Below, in pieces: positions 62,771 through 64,000 of a stretch of 64,000 bases of DNA. The stretch spans positions 1,488,001 to 1,552,000 of the forward strand of contig JAPLFF010000007.1 of the NCBI GenBank assembly GCA_026390775.1. The letters run 5' to 3'. The notes under the pieces are model-generated. The model saw only the letters and a list, made by a program, of their open reading frames with translations, did not search any database and had not been told where the DNA came from. Position numbers and translations under genes: made by a program. This stretch comes from Ignavibacteriales bacterium. Its GTDB lineage: Bacteria > Bacteroidota > Ignavibacteria > Ignavibacteriales > Melioribacteraceae. The stretch's first letter is position 1, and every line of letters begins with the position of its first letter.

Positions 62771-64000
62771 ATGACTAAATCATTACAATTAATTTTGATT
62801 ATTGTGCTCTCCATTTGTTATGCCGTTGATACTTCTGCGCAATGGGTTCCTTATGTCCCGGGTCATTATAAACCGAGCAAAGAAAGAGGTGATGTAACTC
62901 AAAGAGTCAAAGGACAGATGGAAGGAAATCAAATTAGAACAACCATCTTTAATTTCGCTTTTACAGGTCGCGAGGGAGGACAATTTCCCTACTCTGTTCA
63001 AACACCTTATGAATGGCCAAAAAACACTGGCGAAGTTTATCTCGCTCTGGAAGCCCTTATGATGGGTGCTGAAGTAACTGATAACAAAGGTGTTATTCGG
63101 CATATAATGGATGTGCCCGATTTTCGTCAATCACAAGCAGGTAAAAGTTGGAATCTTGAACCTGTCACTGGATATCACGCCGATAAAGGAGATAAATCAG
63201 AAATTGCTACGAGTGTAGATGCAACAACCTGGCCATCTTTCTGGCCCGATAGAACGAACGACAAAATAGATCCTGGATGGCGTGGTTCATGGAATGGTTA
63301 TTTCGGAAAAAATATTTTTAACGCCGATCAAGAAATGTATTATCACGCTTCGGATGATAACTACGATCGTTATCAGGATTATTTTCCTGATAGCACAGAC
63401 CTTAGAAGAAAAGGATTAGGAATTGTTGTTGAATCCAGAACTCTTGCCTGGTCGCAAGTATTGGTTGAAGATGCTTTATATCTTCTCTTCCAAATTAAAA
63501 ACGATGGCACTAAAGATATTCCGAAGTTTGGCGTTACAATGTGGCATGCCGATTTTGTCGGCGGAAATCCTGATGCACAAGAGAATATTTCCGAATACGA
63601 TATTTTAAGTGCAATTGCTTTTTCACGAACAAGATCTAATAGATCAGCGGAATTTGGCAACGACCCTGTGGGAATTGTTGGAGTTACATTCCTGGAAACA
63701 CCTGGCAATGCTCATGATAGAATTGATAACGATGGGGACAGCCCAGAGATTGGTCCAATTGTATCTGCCGATATGCTTGTTGGTGAAATTCCCGATAATG
63801 GAATTGATGATAATGGTAATGGACTTATAGATGAAAACCAAACTCACATTCCGTTCGGAACTCAAAAAGGTGTTGTCTATGCTGATGGAATTGCACAACC
63901 GCTAAAACCAGGATGGGTTTCATCACGTATAAGACCATTTCATGTTGAAGCGAACAGTCCGGTTGTAACACAAGCAATGATTGATCTTGCCGGTTCCGAC
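62771..64000 (+). CDS. Secreted protein of unknown function, 5' part (runs off window)
   Basis: 410 codons, open to the window edge; RBS GGAGAAATAA before ATG 62771. Signal peptide (LQLILIIVLSICYAVDTSAQ). No known catalytic motif is visible. WPSFWPDRTNDKIDPGWRGSWNGYFG and an Asp-rich region (DRIDNDGDSPEIG, GEIPDNGIDDNGNGLIDEN) with calcium-binding-loop style spacing are notable. It starts 30 bases after the TonB receptor and likely belongs to that operon. Similar long proteins in Ignavibacteria often end in T9SS sorting domains, but the end is outside the window. Function not known. Confidence 0.8.
   Translation, partial: MTKSLQLILIIVLSICYAVDTSAQWVPYVPGHYKPSKERGDVTQRVKGQMEGNQIRTTIFNFAFTGREGGQFPYSVQTPYEWPKNTGEVYLALEALMMGAEVTDNKGVIRHIMDVPDFRQSQAGKSWNLEPVTGYHADKGDKSEIATSVDATTWPSFWPDRTNDKIDPGWRGSWNGYFGKNIFNADQEMYYHASDDNYDRYQDYFPDSTDLRRKGLGIVVESRTLAWSQVLVEDALYLLFQIKNDGTKDIPKFGVTMWHADFVGGNPDAQENISEYDILSAIAFSRTRSNRSAEFGNDPVGIVGVTFLETPGNAHDRIDNDGDSPEIGPIVSADMLVGEIPDNGIDDNGNGLIDENQTHIPFGTQKGVVYADGIAQPLKPGWVSSRIRPFHVEANSPVVTQAMIDLAGSD

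Noticed and set aside
1-64000. CRISPR arrays, rRNA genes, prophage or intact transposase genes
   Set aside because: I saw no regularly spaced direct repeats, no rRNA-like stretches and no transposase or phage structural proteins in any frame.

Overview
The window is AT-rich, Gram-negative-type bacterial DNA. Two surface proteins end in a C-terminal sorting domain of the type 9 secretion system (T9SS). Its wording (NFPNPFNPTTNIKFALPKES..IYNVLGQEVETLVN..SSGMYIYRI..KKMLLMK) is the form common in Ignavibacteria and related Bacteroidota/Chlorobiota lineages. A TonB-dependent receptor with an N-terminal CarboxypepD_reg-like domain fits the same group. The taxonomic call is an inference from these protein families.

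Layout. (1) 1-120: 3' end of a probable rpiA. (2) 121-8647: a long leader, then two T9SS cargo proteins (a 2111-residue repeat-rich adhesin-like protein and a BNR/beta-propeller protein). Their 3' ends, terminator included, are gapless copies of each other. (3) 8651-11335: secreted M28 peptidase, small GlsB/YeaQ-type membrane protein, periplasmic thioredoxin-like protein. (4) 11488-50164: a very large surface-glycan locus, almost all on the + strand. It has an ABC-2 polysaccharide exporter (wzm/wzt), about a dozen glycosyltransferases, GT-C-like and flippase-like membrane proteins, several SAM-dependent methyltransferases, acetyl- and FemAB-type acyltransferases, a NodB-type deacetylase, nucleotide-sugar epimerases, WlbA/WbpB and an alpha-1,2-fucosyltransferase. 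A RelB/YafQ toxin-antitoxin pair sits inside it. (5) 54807 down to 50179, - strand: a five-gene operon with two small envelope proteins, UDP-GlcNAc 6-dehydrogenase, GDP-fucose synthase and GDP-mannose 4,6-dehydratase. (6) 54968-58037: RRM protein with terminator, tRNA-Asp, a decayed phosphofructokinase fragment, RNase HIII and a LacI-family regulator. (7) 58340-64000: parvulin-type isomerase, TonB-dependent receptor and a secreted protein running off the window.

How it fits together. Gmd and Fcl make GDP-L-fucose for the GT11 fucosyltransferase. The UDP-GlcNAc dehydrogenase and WlbA make the first two intermediates of the 2,3-diamino-uronic acid pathway, but its aminotransferase and N-acetyltransferase are not in the window. 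The chain is probably assembled on a lipid carrier, decorated by methyl, acyl and acetyl groups and exported by Wzm/Wzt. In T9SS organisms a surface glycan (A-LPS) is the anchor for cargo proteins, so a link between region 4 and the two cargo proteins is possible but not shown here.

The least expected items are a frame-broken pfkA remnant, an orphan second Wzt C-terminal domain, an epimerase-glycosyltransferase fusion, a methyltransferase/coiled-coil/glycosyltransferase protein with an exact 42-bp internal repeat, a 1302-residue membrane protein with duplicated C-terminal domains, and a DUF2304 gene whose best start codon looks like ATT.
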